In this document: positions 27,946 through 36,647 of the stretch, piece by piece
Layout of the letters: every line of letters starts with the position of its first letter
How positions within the stretch are numbered: the first letter of the stretch is position 1
The notes under the pieces: generated by a model
What the model saw: the letters and a program-made list of their open reading frames with translations, nothing else
What the model was told of the DNA's origin: nothing
The model's database searches: none
NCBI GenBank assembly: GCA_013306675.1
Contig: JABLUY010000085.1
Coordinates: 2,435 to 66,434 of the forward strand
Origin: Thraustochytrium sp. TN22
Taxonomy: Eukaryota; Sar; Bigyra; Thraustochytrida; Thraustochytriidae
Direction: 5' to 3'
DNA: 64,000 nt
Position numbers and translations under genes: made by a program

Positions 27946-29946
27946 ATGGACCGGCTGCGCAACGCGTGGGGCCTGCGGCGCGGCGGCGGCGGCGCGGCGC
28001 TGAACGAGAGCCTGCTGCATGATGGGGATGGCGCGGCGCTGGGCGCCGACGAGGAGCAGGACGAGGGCGCGTACGAGCGGCGCGTGGCGCCAGGCGCGAG
28101 CGAGGAGGAGCGGCGCGCGGCCGTGGACGGGGCGCTCTCGAGGCAGATGCGCAATAACGAGCAGTTTCAGGAGGACCTGCGCCGCGAGGAGGAGCAGATC
28201 TACTCGGAGATTCGGGCAAGGCGCATCATCGAGGAGGAGGATCGCAAGCTCGCGCAGCGCCTGCAGGAGGAGCTGAGCGGGCGCTCCGGCGCGCTGCGCA
28301 TCCAGTGCGTCGTGCCAGAGGGCGTGCTCGGCGGCCAGTTTATCGCCGTGCAGGTGCCCGGCCGCGACGGCGTCGAGCGCGTGCAGGTGCCGCCGGGGCT
28401 CCAGCCTGGCATGTCCTTCACCTACGTCACCTCCGGCGCGAACGGCGCGCCCGGCCGCACCGAGGTTGCCCCGCCCTCCTCGCGCACCGTGCGCGTGGTC
28501 GTCCCGGCCGACGTTCGCCCCGGCGGCACCTTCCCGGTTGTGCTGCCGAGTGGAGCCAGGGTCTCCGTGCAGGTCCCGCCGGGCTGCGGCCCGGGCGACG
28601 AGATTCTCATCCCGGTCGGCGAGTCCGCGCCCGCCCCCGCCCCCGCTCCGCAGCTTACCGAGGCGCAGCGTAAAGAACGAGAGGCCTTCCTCGCTGCGCT
28701 GCCCGAGGACCTGCGCGCCGAGATCATTGCGCAGGAGGCCGCCGAGGCTGAGGCTGCCCAAAGTGTGCCGCAATCAGGTCAGCAGCAGCAGCAGCAGCAG
28801 CAACAACAACAACAACAGGGTGGCGGCGCCGCTGATGGCTGGGTCGACATGGTCCAGGTGGAAATCCCCGAGGGCTGCGCGCCAGGCAGCGTCTTTGACG
28901 CTGTCATGCCTGACGGCCGTCGCGTTGAGGTGGAGGTCCCGGAGGGCCTTTACCCGGGCGACACAATTGGTCTCCCGGCCAACACTGGTCTGGAGACGGA
29001 CGCTGGGAGCAAGCCGCCGCCGCCGCCTGCGGTGCAGCCCTCGCCTGCTCCGTCCTTGAGTGATAAGGAGCGCAAGGAGCGCGAGGACTTCCTCGCCGCG
29101 CTCCCGGACGACATTCGTGCCGAGGTTCTCGCCGCGGAGCGCGCGCAGCCGTCTTCCTCTTCGGCGCCTGCCCAGCAACAGCAGCAGCAGCAGCAGCTGG
29201 CGCCAACGCCGACGCCGACCGCGGCCTTGTCCTCACAAAAGCACTCTGATCAGGACCTGCTCGGCGGCACGGAGGGCCAGGACCAGGACGACAACGACCT
29301 CTTGGGTGGCGACTATGACTACGACGGCGGGAATCAGGATCTCTTGGACTTTGACGGGTCCGGCGGCAACGACGACGCGGACGACGACGCCAAGGACAGC
29401 GGCGCCAAGGAACCCCCAGTCGCCAACGATGACCTCCTCATGATGGGGTCCGAGCACGACGCAGCAGACGGCGGCGCCAAAGAATCCCCAGCTGCGAACG
29501 ATGACCTCCTCAAGATGGGGTCCGAGCACGACTCAGCAAACGCGCCCCCCGCGGCGGCTCTGGCGCCCGGGGCAAGTACCTCCTTCGACTTTTTGCAGAA
29601 GAGCAACACGCCGACGCCGCCGCCGCATCCCCCGGCCCCCTCGCACTTCAATCACCCGCCACCGCCCATCGTGCAGCAGAGTTCCAGCGCGGATGACCCA
29701 TTCGCCACCGTGACAGCGCAGAAGCCGACCGAGGAGCCCAAGCCCAAGGTCGCCGCGCCTGGTGCTCCGGACCAGTTCGCCTCCATGTCCAAGGCAGCCG
29801 CCGCCAGTATGACGGAGTCCGCCGGTGCAGAGGAAGCCAAGCCGCCACTGCAGAGGCTCAAGGAGGCACGCGAGAAGCTGGACCGCGGCGAGATCTCCCA
29901 GGAGGACTTTGACCGGGTCAAGAAGGAGGTGATCGCCGCCATCTGA
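27946..29946 (+). CDS. Putative ubiquitin-binding endocytic adaptor-like protein (UBM-like motifs, SHOCT domain)
   Basis: 666 residues from the ATG at 27946. Upstream in-frame codons are low-complexity and are read as leader. An acidic, Glu/Arg-rich helix (about 60-110) is followed by beta-repeats of the form V-V-P-PG-F-V-PSG-V-VQVPPG-PGDEI, twice before and once after a polyQ tract (about 278-291, CAG/CAA). Two copies of FLAALP[ED]D[LI]RAE (near 246-260 and 379-393) resemble the ubiquitin-binding UBM/DUF4414 motif of HUWE1-type ligases. The C-terminal half is disordered and acidic, with DLLGG repeats, a clathrin-box-like LLDFD (near 465), two tandem NDDLL-MGSEHD units and DDPFATV (AP2-appendage-like DPF). 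The last 33 residues (LQRLKEAREKLDRGEISQED) are a SHOCT domain. An adaptor role is inferred from motifs; no catalytic domain is seen. Confidence 0.75.
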   Translation: MDRLRNAWGLRRGGGGAALNESLLHDGDGAALGADEEQDEGAYERRVAPGASEEERRAAVDGALSRQMRNNEQFQEDLRREEEQIYSEIRARRIIEEEDRKLAQRLQEELSGRSGALRIQCVVPEGVLGGQFIAVQVPGRDGVERVQVPPGLQPGMSFTYVTSGANGAPGRTEVAPPSSRTVRVVVPADVRPGGTFPVVLPSGARVSVQVPPGCGPGDEILIPVGESAPAPAPAPQLTEAQRKEREAFLAALPEDLRAEIIAQEAAEAEAAQSVPQSGQQQQQQQQQQQQQGGGAADGWVDMVQVEIPEGCAPGSVFDAVMPDGRRVEVEVPEGLYPGDTIGLPANTGLETDAGSKPPPPPAVQPSPAPSLSDKERKEREDFLAALPDDIRAEVLAAERAQPSSSSAPAQQQQQQQQLAPTPTPTAALSSQKHSDQDLLGGTEGQDQDDNDLLGGDYDYDGGNQDLLDFDGSGGNDDADDDAKDSGAKEPPVANDDLLMMGSEHDAADGGAKESPAANDDLLKMGSEHDSANAPPAAALAPGASTSFDFLQKSNTPTPPPHPPAPSHFNHPPPPIVQQSSSADDPFATVTAQKPTEEPKPKVAAPGAPDQFASMSKAAAASMTESAGAEEAKPPLQRLKEAREKLDRGEISQEDFDRVKKEVIAAI

Positions 29947-30100
29947 TTGATGTGCTCTCGGAGAGGCGCCGGTCCGCGCGCCGACGCCACTCCTGGAGAT
30001 GAGAGATGCAGGTATCCTAATCCACAGAGCTAGAGCAAGAGAAAATTGTTGATGATTGTGGCGGCGACGACGGGGGCCATCCCCCGCGCTCGCCGCTGCT

Positions 30101-33100
30101 TTACTTCATGATACTGACCGGGGCCTCGCGAAGGCGCGCGACCTTGCCTGAGGGCAGCTTAGCATTCCGTACCAGGTACAGGCCGTACTTCTTGGGCTTG
30201 TCGTGGAGGATGTCTTTGATCTTGTCCAACTGCGTCGGGCGCTCGCCCTTGACGCCCTGGTGCGCCTTGAAATCAAGGCTCTCGACAACCACGCGGTCGA
30301 GCCACTCCTGATGCTCGGCCGCTTTGCGCGCGCGAGCCTCGACCTCGACGCCGTCGCCTGAGAGGTGCACAGAGCGGAAGAAGTCCGCGTTCTTGGACCC
30401 GTCGACGTGGTAGCCACCGAAGAGCTCGTAGTCCTTGGTTGGGATGCAGTCGAAGTCCACCTCGTCGCCTCGGCGCGCGTCCTTGGCGCGCAAGGCCACG
30501 GCCGGGTCCTCCCACGGCTGCTTGAGCTCCTCGGCGCGCGCTTCGCTTACCTCGCGCTTCCCCTTGCGCGCCTCGCGCGACTCACGCGGCGGCGGATACA
30601 CGAAGCCGCGCTTTGTGATGAACTTGTCGCGCTGCGCCTGGGCCTCCTGCTTGGCCACGCGCTCCTCGTTCACCAAGGAAAATGCAAGCGACTGGAAGTC
30701 CTTCGAGTACGTGTACGTGACGTTGCGCTGCTGGCTCAGGCGCTCCCGCAGGCGGTCCTGCTGCATCTCCACGAAGTTCAGCCGCTGGCCAGAGTACATG
30801 TGCACCGGCTTGCCGTCCTGGCCCAGTGCGCTTAGCAGGGCGGCGTCCTTCTCCGCACGGGCCTGCATGCGCGAGCGCGTGTGTCTCTGCACACGTCGCC
30901 GCGCCTCGCGGTGCTCCTGCAAAAAGTCCTTCTCCTCGCGCGCTGCGCGCTGCGCCTCGTACGCGTCGTTGCGCGAGTCCGTCGCCGCCTTGCGCCGTGT
31001 CGGGAGCGCCTTGGCGGACTGCGAGCGCTGCGCAACGAGCGCCGCGCCACCCGCCGCGTCCAGCAGCTCTGGCGAGCTGGCCTGCGCGTCCTGGTCCTCG
31101 ACTTGGTTGCGACCGCGCCGCGGCCCGCGCAGACTGGCCTGCTTCGGCACGCCGTCCATGTCCTCCACACTCACCGACTCGCCATACTTGGACTCCAGCT
31201 TGGTCAACATACCGGGCGTAGGAAACATGCCAGCGCGGAAGAGCACGCGCGTGCGTTGCGAGCTGCGGATCTCCGCGAGCTTGGACAGCGCGTTGTGGCA
31301 CTCCAAGTCCACCTTGAAGGAGTCGTAGATCTCCGGGGCCTGCAAAATGTACACGAGCGGCTCGCGCAGACGCACAATCTTCAAGTCCACGTCAAAGCAC
31401 GTGTACAGCCGCTCGCGGAAGCGCACGCGCTTGTTCTGCAGCACGCGCAGCTGCTCCGTGTTGGCGGCGCGCCGCGGCAGCCGCGCGCACAGCTCTGCAA
31501 TACCCTTGGCCGCAAGGCCCTCCACCACGACGATGCGGAAGTGGTCGTCCACCACCTGGAACCCGGTCAGAATGTCCAGCGCGCCCTCGTCCGCCGCGGC
31601 GCGCTCCCCCTCGGACAGCTGATGCGATCGCAGCGAGACCGCGTTCGGCAGCGCGCGCGCGTTCACGTCGCGCAGCACCGCCAGAATCTCCTGCATCAGC
31701 GCGCCGTTCTTGTACTCAAAGAGGAAGACCACGCGCTCGAAGAGCGCCTCGCGACGCTCCAACGCCTCGCGCTTGGCACGGGCGCGCCGTGCGAACAGCG
31801 ATCGCTCGTGGTGGTAAACCGGGTAGCACAGACTGGCGGCCAGGCGCACCTCCGTGTCGGCCTCCATGTAGCGCCCGGGCTGACGCACCATGCGCTCTGC
31901 GTCCGTGAGGTCCAGCTCCGCCTTTTGCACGTCTGCCGGCAGCTGCTTCGGCCGCTTCACGGGCGTCACATTGGCGCACGCCTTGAAACTCGCCACCTTG
32001 CGGTTCGGACCGAAGCGCGCCGCCCGCTTGCGGTACAGCTCGCGCCGGTGGCGGTCCACAAGCTCCACGGCGCTTGACCACAGGCCTGCGAGCGGGATGC
32101 TCGCCTCGCCGTGCGCCTGCTGCGTTGCGTGCCGTGACCGGATGTCGCGCAGCTCCTCGAAGACCGCCACATCGAGCCGATGCCGGCGCATCGCGGGGGA
32201 GACCTCCTCGGTCTCGCCGTCCTCCTCCACCTCCGGAGCGGTCTGGCCTGACGCGGACGCGGCCGCCTCCGGGTCCACGGGGGCGTCCAGGGCTGCGTAC
32301 CGCTCTGCGAGGCCGGCGCGGACCGCCGCGAGCTGGGCGTCCGTCGTCACCAGCCGCACGTCGCGGTCGTGCACGTGGATGAGGACCGGCTCGGTCTCGA
32401 GCGCCTCGGCGACCAGGTCGCGGTCCAGCTCGCCCACCAGGACCGTCGTCTTGGCATCAAAGACCACCTTGGCTGGCCCCTGCTTGAAGGCAGGGCTCCA
32501 CACATGGCCGCGCGGCCCGAGGAGACGCGGCAGCGCCTCGAAGTGCGCGTGCACCGGCTCGCAGAACTGGCGCTGCAGCATGAACGGGTCTGCCTCGCCG
32601 GTGATCGGGTCTGTCACGTACGGCGCCATGGTCGGATTGCCCTGCTCCACGCGCAGACCCGGAAGCGGTCGCGCGGCGCGCAGGTGGACTGTCAGCGGAT
32701 TCAACGTCTCGCAGAGATCCTCGGTTAGACACGCCGTGCTCGTCGTAATGCGAACCTGTACGCCCGTGGCGCGGCCCTCCAGCAGGGGCTCGCTGGAGGC
32801 AAAGTACTGGGTCTCCGTACCGGGGTAGCAGCCCCACGTCGCGCAGAGCGCGCGTTCGCCGTCCAGCAGCGGACTCAGGTCTAGCGACAGACAGCCCACC
32901 CACGGTGCGCCGGCGCCGTCGGACGCCGTGATGACCATATGAGGCGTCTCGTTCACTGCGCGCGCCCACGCGAGGTCCACGCGCACGGTTGTCGCGAGAG
33001 TCCAGGTGAATGGCGCATCCTCCCCATCACCGGACGCAGTCTCCGCGCCGTCGTCGTCCTGAGCGGGCAGATCCTCCGGAGGCTCCTCGCCTGTCGCTTC

Positions 33101-33487
33101 CTCGTCCTCAGCGGGCGCGGCAAGAGGGTCCACGGCCTCAGCGCGCTTGCGCTGCCAGAGATGAGCGGCCTCCGTCTCGACCGGCTCGGCCATGCCGGGC
33201 AGCAAGAAACGCAATCTGAGACCTCTGGTCTCGCCCTCCGGCTCGCCGGCGCCATCCTCTGCCGTCGCGGGCGGCCGGATGCCCGTCACACTCAACGCGA
33301 TACCAATTCTCACGTCCTGCTCAACGACGGGCTCCGCATCCTCCTCCTCGGACTCCTCGGACTCCGCGTCGGCAGGCGCAATCGATTCCTCCTGCGCATC
33401 TTCGTGCACGTCGCCCTGCTCCGAGCCGGACTTCTCCTCCTCCTGCTTGTGCTCCCCGTCTGCGTGCTCCTCTCCGGCCTCAGACAT
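30101..33487 (-). CDS. CFAP92: CFAP92/KIAA1257-like (DUF4550-type) candidate ciliary protein
   Basis: 1128 residues from the ATG at 33487 (MSEAGEEHADGE); the reading frame extends further upstream only through non-ATG codons. A Glu-rich N-terminus is followed by two beta-rich, C2-like regions. The middle holds LNPLTVHLRAARPLPGL, a run with HAHFEALPR and VVFDAKTTVLVGELDRDLV, then EPVLIHVHDRDVR. This order of motifs is what I recall for CFAP92/KIAA1257-type proteins of motile cilia. The C-terminal third is basic coiled-coil ending in KPKKYGLYLVRNAKLPSGK. It converges on the UBM/SHOCT gene (154 bp between stops) and is divergent from the F-P-IN repeat gene. Assignment rests on motif memory, so the symbol is tentative. 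Confidence 0.6.
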   Translation of the reverse strand: MSEAGEEHADGEHKQEEEKSGSEQGDVHEDAQEESIAPADAESEESEEEDAEPVVEQDVRIGIALSVTGIRPPATAEDGAGEPEGETRGLRLRFLLPGMAEPVETEAAHLWQRKRAEAVDPLAAPAEDEEATGEEPPEDLPAQDDDGAETASGDGEDAPFTWTLATTVRVDLAWARAVNETPHMVITASDGAGAPWVGCLSLDLSPLLDGERALCATWGCYPGTETQYFASSEPLLEGRATGVQVRITTSTACLTEDLCETLNPLTVHLRAARPLPGLRVEQGNPTMAPYVTDPITGEADPFMLQRQFCEPVHAHFEALPRLLGPRGHVWSPAFKQGPAKVVFDAKTTVLVGELDRDLVAEALETEPVLIHVHDRDVRLVTTDAQLAAVRAGLAERYAALDAPVDPEAAASASGQTAPEVEEDGETEEVSPAMRRHRLDVAVFEELRDIRSRHATQQAHGEASIPLAGLWSSAVELVDRHRRELYRKRAARFGPNRKVASFKACANVTPVKRPKQLPADVQKAELDLTDAERMVRQPGRYMEADTEVRLAASLCYPVYHHERSLFARRARAKREALERREALFERVVFLFEYKNGALMQEILAVLRDVNARALPNAVSLRSHQLSEGERAAADEGALDILTGFQVVDDHFRIVVVEGLAAKGIAELCARLPRRAANTEQLRVLQNKRVRFRERLYTCFDVDLKIVRLREPLVYILQAPEIYDSFKVDLECHNALSKLAEIRSSQRTRVLFRAGMFPTPGMLTKLESKYGESVSVEDMDGVPKQASLRGPRRGRNQVEDQDAQASSPELLDAAGGAALVAQRSQSAKALPTRRKAATDSRNDAYEAQRAAREEKDFLQEHREARRRVQRHTRSRMQARAEKDAALLSALGQDGKPVHMYSGQRLNFVEMQQDRLRERLSQQRNVTYTYSKDFQSLAFSLVNEERVAKQEAQAQRDKFITKRGFVYPPPRESREARKGKREVSEARAEELKQPWEDPAVALRAKDARRGDEVDFDCIPTKDYELFGGYHVDGSKNADFFRSVHLSGDGVEVEARARKAAEHQEWLDRVVVESLDFKAHQGVKGERPTQLDKIKDILHDKPKKYGLYLVRNAKLPSGKVARLREAPVSIMK

Positions 33488-33904
33488 GCTTGCGCGTCCC
33501 TGAGACACTGCGCGGGGCCGCCGCAGAGCTCTCTCGCGCGCGAAGACCGCGTCCTGCCGCCGTCGCCGCCGCTGCTGCTGCCGCCGCACGTGCAGCCAGG
33601 ATGGGAGGTCCGCTCAGGGTGCGCACCCAGGCCAGCCGACCGACCATCGATGCCAAGCACCGCATAAGAATCGCAAGCGGAGATCTCCTCCCCTCCTCTG
33701 CGCATCGCGCTCCAAGGCCGGTTTTTCCCTCCGCGGATAGATGCGTTGACCCGGAAGTCCCGTACGAGAGTCGCCATATTGTTGCCGCGAGGGGGCAATA
33801 CCGGACCCCGGACTCGGCGCGAGAGAAAACGCTCCCAAGCGCCGGGGGGCGAGCACGTGCAGAAGGACTTGGAGAAGCCGGGTGCGGCGGCTGTGGCGGC
33901 GGCC
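33488..33904. promoter_or_regulatory. Bidirectional intergenic promoter region (417 bp)
   Basis: This separates two divergent start codons (33487 minus, 33905 plus). I looked for a full RFX X-box (GTTGCC-AT-GGCAAC) because both genes look ciliary. Only a lone GTTGCC half-site occurs near 33781. Confidence 0.45.
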
Positions 33905-35098
33905 ATGGGCGGGGAGGACGCCGTGTATGTGGCGCGGCGGCGGTCGAGGCCGATGCAGAGCAGCGCGACGGGCCGCGAGGAGAAGGTGGACGCGATGCTG
34001 GCCAAGTCCGCCGAGGAGCTGGCGGCGCTGCTGGACGGCGCCGCGCCGGTGAGCAGCGACTGCGTGGACTGGAGCGCGCGCACGGAGAAGCTGGTGCAGT
34101 CGATCGCGGAGGAGATCCAGCGTATGGCTGTCTTCGCGGACGGAGGGGCCACCGTGGAGACCAAGGAGGACGAGATACAGAGTGGCTCGCCGGAGGACGA
34201 CGCGTCCGTGCTAAGTTTCGTAAGCGTTGCGGCGTCTGGCCATGCAGCGAAGAACGCCAAGGGCGAGGCGGCCTCCGCAGATGCGGGCGCGGCCGAGGGC
34301 GAGGCGCACGCGCTGCTGACGCCGTTCCAGGTGTGGAAGGCGGCGCGGTGGCGGCAGAGCGAGTCTGCGCCGCCAAAGACACTGAGCAGCGAGGAGGCAG
34401 AGGCGGTCGCTTCGCGTTTGTATGCGCATCAAGTCAAGCGCGAGCTCGCACGACAGCGCGCGCAGGACGAGGCCTTGGTCGCCGAGCTGGCGACCCTGGA
34501 CTTCCAGCCCAAGATCAACGAGCGATCCAGGAAGCTCGCGCGCGTCCGCCCGCTGCAGGAGCGCTTTGGGCGCATTCTGGAGCAGCGCGAGGAGCGTCTG
34601 GCGCGAGAGCGCGAGCGGCTCAAGGAGGAGGAGGTGGCCGACTGCACGGGGTCGCCGCAGATCAATCGCACGCGGCGCTGGAAGCCGCAGGTGTCGACGC
34701 GTTTCCTGGACGCCGCCAAGCGCGAAGCGTGCGCTGACTCCTGCGAGCTGACCTTCGCGCCCAAAGTGAACGTGCGGTCCATGCGGCTGGCGGAGCGCGC
34801 CAGCCTCGAGGGTCGGCGCCGCAGCATCGAAGAGACGCCGCCGCCGGCGGCGCCCGCAGCGCCGCCAGACCCGCCTTTTCGGCCGCGCATCAACGTGCGG
34901 TCCAAGAAGATTCAGCGCGAGGGGCCGGTCCACGAGCGTCTATTCCAGCTCTCTTCCGTGCCAGGGATCCTTGCGGAAAGGTCTTCTGGCGCCGTGCGCC
35001 ACTCGGGCGTGAGTGAGGTCCCATATGATGTTCAGAAGCACGCCTTTATTATGCGCCGGCTGCGAGCCGCTGGCGCGCTGCCTGGCAGTGCACGATGA
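33905..35098 (+). CDS. Basic protein with F-x-P-x-[IV]-N-x-R-S repeats, candidate flagellar/basal-body component
   Basis: 397 residues. The ATG at 33905 sits in a strong context (GCGGCCATGG) and is preferred to an in-frame start 53 codons upstream. Three repeats share the core F-P-[IV]N-RS: LDFQPKINERSRKLA (near 196), LTFAPKVNVRSMRLAE (near 282) and FRPRINVRSKKI (near 324). They are separated by charged helices such as RLARERERLKEEE. Repeats of this type recur in proteins of flagellated protists, often ones linked to the axoneme or basal body, but the biochemical role is not known to me. Divergent pairing with the CFAP92-like gene agrees with a flagellar role. The first 130 residues are acidic and probably disordered. 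Confidence 0.7.
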   Translation: MGGEDAVYVARRRSRPMQSSATGREEKVDAMLAKSAEELAALLDGAAPVSSDCVDWSARTEKLVQSIAEEIQRMAVFADGGATVETKEDEIQSGSPEDDASVLSFVSVAASGHAAKNAKGEAASADAGAAEGEAHALLTPFQVWKAARWRQSESAPPKTLSSEEAEAVASRLYAHQVKRELARQRAQDEALVAELATLDFQPKINERSRKLARVRPLQERFGRILEQREERLARERERLKEEEVADCTGSPQINRTRRWKPQVSTRFLDAAKREACADSCELTFAPKVNVRSMRLAERASLEGRRRSIEETPPPAAPAAPPDPPFRPRINVRSKKIQREGPVHERLFQLSSVPGILAERSSGAVRHSGVSEVPYDVQKHAFIMRRLRAAGALPGSAR

Positions 35099-35236
35099 CA
35101 TCAGGTGCAAGGTGTTCACAAAAAAAAAGGAGGAGTCTCCCTGCGTGTGTATGGTGTGAAGAGAGGAGCAAGCATGACTCTGTGTCGTCGTTGTGAACGT
35201 GCGTGCCACGCAGTGCCTGTAAAGCCTTCCAATTTT

Positions 35237-35242
35237 AATAAA
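35237..35242 (+). terminator. AATAAA polyadenylation signal
   Basis: A canonical AATAAA lies 139 bp after the stop of the F-P-IN repeat gene, in an AT-richer patch (CCAATTTTAATAAAAC) unusual for this GC-rich region. GT-rich sequence follows, as expected for a downstream element. Confidence 0.6.
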
Positions 35243-35333
35243 ACAAGTGCAGTGTGTGTGTATGGGTAGCTTACTTGTAGTTTGTTAGTTAGAAGGTGAG
35301 TCGAGCTAGCCTAGCTAGCTTGGAAAGCCTCGC

Positions 35334-36647
35334 CTAGGCGAGCTTGAGGGCCTCCGACGTGACCTGCATGGTCGCTGACTGGCCGCCCTCGCGCACGATG
35401 GTAATGTCAAAGGTCTTGCCGATCTCATACGCCATGCGCGTGGTCATCTCCGCGACAGACTTGACCTTCTTGCCATCGAACTCGACGATGACATCGCCCT
35501 GGCGGATGCCGGCCCTGGCGGCCGGCGAGTTGGGAGCTACCTTGACGACGAGCAGGCCAGACTCAACATCCGGGAAGCGCTTGGAGATGCGGCGCTCGAA
35601 CCGCACGAGGTTCTTGTTGAGCGGCACCATGCGCATGCCGAGGTAGGGCCGCACGACCTTGCCCGTGTCACGAAGCTGCGAGAGCACGACCCAAGCCGTG
35701 TTGATGGGAATGGCGAAGCCGATGCCGTCGCCGCCCGCCACCTTCATGGTGTTGATGCCGACGACATCGCCGTCAAGGTTCACGAGTGGGCCGCCAGAGT
35801 TGCCCTGGTTGATGGCGGCGTCCGTCTGGATGTAGTCGGTGCGCGCCTGCAACATGCCAATCTCCGAGGCAGCGCGCGCCGTGGAGCTCACGATGCCGGC
35901 CGTGACGGTGTTGCCCAAGTTGAGCGGCGAGCCGAGGGCCACGACGAACTCGCCGGGACGCAGCAGCGAGGAGTCGCCGATGCGCATGACGGGCAGCGGC
36001 TCCTCAAGGACGTCCGCCACTTGCACGAGCGCCAGGTCCGAGGTGGCGTCCGACGCGAAGACCCGCGCCTGATACTGCCTGCCGTCGCTCAGCGTCACAG
36101 TCAGCGCCGTAGCGCCCTTGACCACGTGCGCGTTGGTGGCGATGAGACCGTCGGACCGGATCACGAAGCCGGACCCGGTCGACTGCACCATGGAGCCCCA
36201 CGGGCCGTTCTGCACGGAGCTGATGTTGACCAGAGCCGGGATGGCGCGCTCGGCCGCGTCCGCGATGAAGTGCGGCCCGAAGACCGCCGGCGCACGCCCG
36301 CTGTAGGCCGCCGCCGAGCCCTGCTGCGCCGCGGAGCCTGGCTGCGCGAAGTCCGCGAGCAGGTTGTCGCGCTGCTCGCAGCGCACCTCGCCGCGGGACT
36401 CCAGCCGCCGCTCGTCCGTGTTGTACGCGCCGGCCACCAGCGCCACGACGGCCACGGCGCCGGCGGCCAGCGCCGCGCCGCGCAGCAGGCCGCCGCCGCC
36501 GCCGCCGCCGCTGCCGCGCTCCGGCCCGCGCGGCGTCGGCAGCGGCGGCGGCGGCGACGAGGGCGGCGGCGGCATGACGCTCAGGCCGCGCCTCGTCGCG
36601 CCGCGCGCCGCCGCGCGCGCCGCGGGCCGCGACGCTGCTCGCAGCAT
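35334..36647 (-). CDS. HtrA2/DegP-type serine protease, probably mitochondrial
   Basis: 437 residues. The N-terminus (MLRAASRPAARAAARGATRR) is Arg/Ala-rich like a mitochondrial presequence. A Pro/Gly-rich linker and a single hydrophobic helix (about 54-74) follow, as in inner-membrane-anchored HTRA2. The trypsin-like domain carries the full triad: His174 in TNAHVV, Asp204 in TSDLALV and Ser284 in GNSGGPL. One PDZ domain (about 335-425) contains VRPYLGMRM, AGIRQGDVIVEFDGK and MTTRMAYEIGK. Members of this family cut misfolded proteins in the intermembrane space and regulate their activity through the PDZ. All catalytic residues are intact. It converges on the F-P-IN repeat gene. Confidence 0.93.
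   Translation of the reverse strand: MLRAASRPAARAAARGATRRGLSVMPPPPSSPPPPLPTPRGPERGSGGGGGGGLLRGAALAAGAVAVVALVAGAYNTDERRLESRGEVRCEQRDNLLADFAQPGSAAQQGSAAAYSGRAPAVFGPHFIADAAERAIPALVNISSVQNGPWGSMVQSTGSGFVIRSDGLIATNAHVVKGATALTVTLSDGRQYQARVFASDATSDLALVQVADVLEEPLPVMRIGDSSLLRPGEFVVALGSPLNLGNTVTAGIVSSTARAASEIGMLQARTDYIQTDAAINQGNSGGPLVNLDGDVVGINTMKVAGGDGIGFAIPINTAWVVLSQLRDTGKVVRPYLGMRMVPLNKNLVRFERRISKRFPDVESGLLVVKVAPNSPAARAGIRQGDVIVEFDGKKVKSVAEMTTRMAYEIGKTFDITIVREGGQSATMQVTSEALKLA

Noticed and set aside
33488-33904. RFX X-box in the ciliary gene promoter
   Set aside because: Only a single GTTGCC half-site; no facing GGCAAC.
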